Shown here: positions 5,192 through 5,899 of the stretch, piece after piece
Numbering within the stretch: the first letter of the stretch is position 1
Layout of the letters: every line of letters starts with the position of its first letter
Assembly (NCBI GenBank): GCA_002435595.1
Contig: DJBL01000124.1
Location: 97,868 to 103,766, forward strand
Reading direction: 5' to 3'
Source of the DNA: Stenotrophomonas maltophilia
GTDB lineage: Bacteria > Pseudomonadota > Gammaproteobacteria > Xanthomonadales > Xanthomonadaceae
DNA length: 5,899 nt
Position numbers and translations under genes: made by a program
Notes under the pieces: generated by a model
Told to the model about the DNA's origin: nothing
Database searches by the model: none
What the model saw: the letters and a program-made list of their open reading frames with translations, nothing else

Positions 5192-5899
5192 TCACTTTGT
5201 TTTGAGGGGAAGATGCGCGGCCGGCGACTCCGGAGCGACATGCTTCCCATTGATATCCAAACGTTGGCCACTAGCATCATTCACATGACAATGGGGGCCG
5301 CAGGCAGCGTTGGGATGTACCAGTACCCTTTGATTACCATTCACTGGATCTACGTAGGCCCCTTTTCCAGCAGAGGGATCCGGGCCCTTGGGCTGTAGAC
5401 CGCTCTGCTTTGCAATCCCGTCGATCTCTCCCGCAGTACGTCCCGCGATGTCCTTTGGATTTATATCTGGCGACTTCGTTGGCTTGGTGACCGCACCAAC
5501 CGTAACAACCCCAGTCCGCGGCGGTTGCATACGCAGGGGCGGCACTCGAATACCGCCAGCATGGGACTGACCGCCCTTGACAATACCGGCACCAATGCCA
5601 TAGCCAGCCTGCTCAGCCCAGTTTGCATGCAGCGGAAATCCGTGCTCGTATCGGGAAGCGTTAAGTGTTCCGTTCTCAAAGCCGGTCTGAAAGTCACTCC
5701 AACTCTCCCGCCCGTCTGGATCCGTGAACTTGTAAGGATTCCCGTTCGCATACCGGTATCGATTGAACTGCCCTATCGGATTGCTATACGCCGCCACAGG
5801 ATCCACGGACAGGAACACCCCCAACTGCGGATCCATATACCGCTAATGCATCTGGCTTAGCCCAGTAGCAGCATCACCCACATGCCCCGTATACCCCGG
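5192..5899 (-). pseudogene. RHS core with nonsense codon plus toxin tip (module D, runs off right edge)
   Basis: From the right edge the frame reads GYTGHVGDAATGLSQMH, then TAG (5843-5845), then RYMDPQLGVFLSVDPVAAYS, GQFNRYRYANGNPYKFTDP and DGRE. Module B has QQ where this copy has H-stop, so a CAG-to-TAG change inside the core is likely. After DPDGR comes a linker and a tip (about residues 130-214 counted from the ATG at 5836) with EIDGIAKQSGLQPKGPDP, GKGAYVDPVNGNQRVLVHP and CGPHCHVND, then RLDINGKHVAPES to the stop at 5192. The histidines in HP..CGPHCHV are candidates for a catalytic or metal site. It resembles a polymorphic-toxin C-terminal family, perhaps the one called toxin type 24, but I am not sure of the name. 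An internal restart at the ATG at 5836 would lack a signal peptide. Confidence 0.75.
5713..5899 (-). repeat. RHS-core repeat, copy D
   Basis: Ungapped match to 2131-2317 that continues to the end of the window. It differs from copy B notably at 5843-5845, where the minus strand has TAG instead of a glutamine codon. Confidence 0.85.

Noticed and set aside
5185..5280. Longer start of the immunity-type gene at 5280
   Set aside because: The added 32 residues overlap the toxin frame and look like an out-of-frame shadow; MHDW at 5184 gives the usual 7-base spacing after the toxin stop.
1..5899. CRISPR array, rRNA or complete tRNA gene
   Set aside because: No regularly spaced repeats, no rRNA-like sequence, and only 3' fragments of a tRNA were found.

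Overview
The window looks like a piece of a gamma-proteobacterial, Xanthomonadaceae chromosome, most likely Stenotrophomonas. The reasons are two adjacent GTAG-headed inverted repeats at 2745-2795 that match the SMAG type of REP element known from S. maltophilia, and short secreted RHS proteins of a kind I associate with this group. Species assignment is an inference. All convincing genes lie on the minus strand, so the window reads naturally from right to left.

The locus is an array of polymorphic-toxin modules, several of them broken. Read right to left: (D) the end of an RHS core, interrupted by an in-frame stop, joined to a toxin-like C-terminus (5192-5899) and followed 7 nt later by an immunity-type gene (4879-5184); a 64-bp repeat (4803-4866); (C) the first 48 or so codons of a tyrosine integrase (about 4643-4788) fused abruptly to a decapitated RHS/toxin pseudogene with a frameshift (4090-4642), which overlaps an intact 175-aa putative immunity gene (3566-4093); then a 68-aa ORF (3344-3550) and a 148-aa ORF (2898-3344) joined by a 1-nt overlap. 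At 2856-2895 is the 3' half of a tRNA followed by a strong hairpin terminator, i.e. a likely att scar, and then the SMAG pair.

(B) follows: the only complete-looking module, a secreted mini-RHS protein with a YwqJ-like deaminase toxin tip (1526-2641) and its adjacent putative immunity gene (1088-1516). Just beyond, at 1021-1052, is a degenerate second copy of the same tRNA 3' end. It marks the edge of an HExxH metallopeptidase-like toxin fragment broken by a stop codon (657-1052), which directly abuts a TonB-C-like lipoprotein gene (297-656). Then comes a second copy of the 64-bp repeat (168-231), and finally (A) the beginning of another mini-RHS gene (1-148) that runs off the left edge and is nearly identical to the start of B.

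How the parts appear to work together: the mini-RHS proteins carry a signal peptide, a very short RHS core ending in DPDGR, and a swappable toxin tip, with immunity genes placed immediately downstream. Repeated 5' ends and RHS cores provide homology for cassette exchange. Three toxin tips are broken while the putative immunity genes remain open, which suggests a mixed active and 'immunity archive' locus. Most toxin activities and all toxin-immunity pairings here are inferred from position and motifs.
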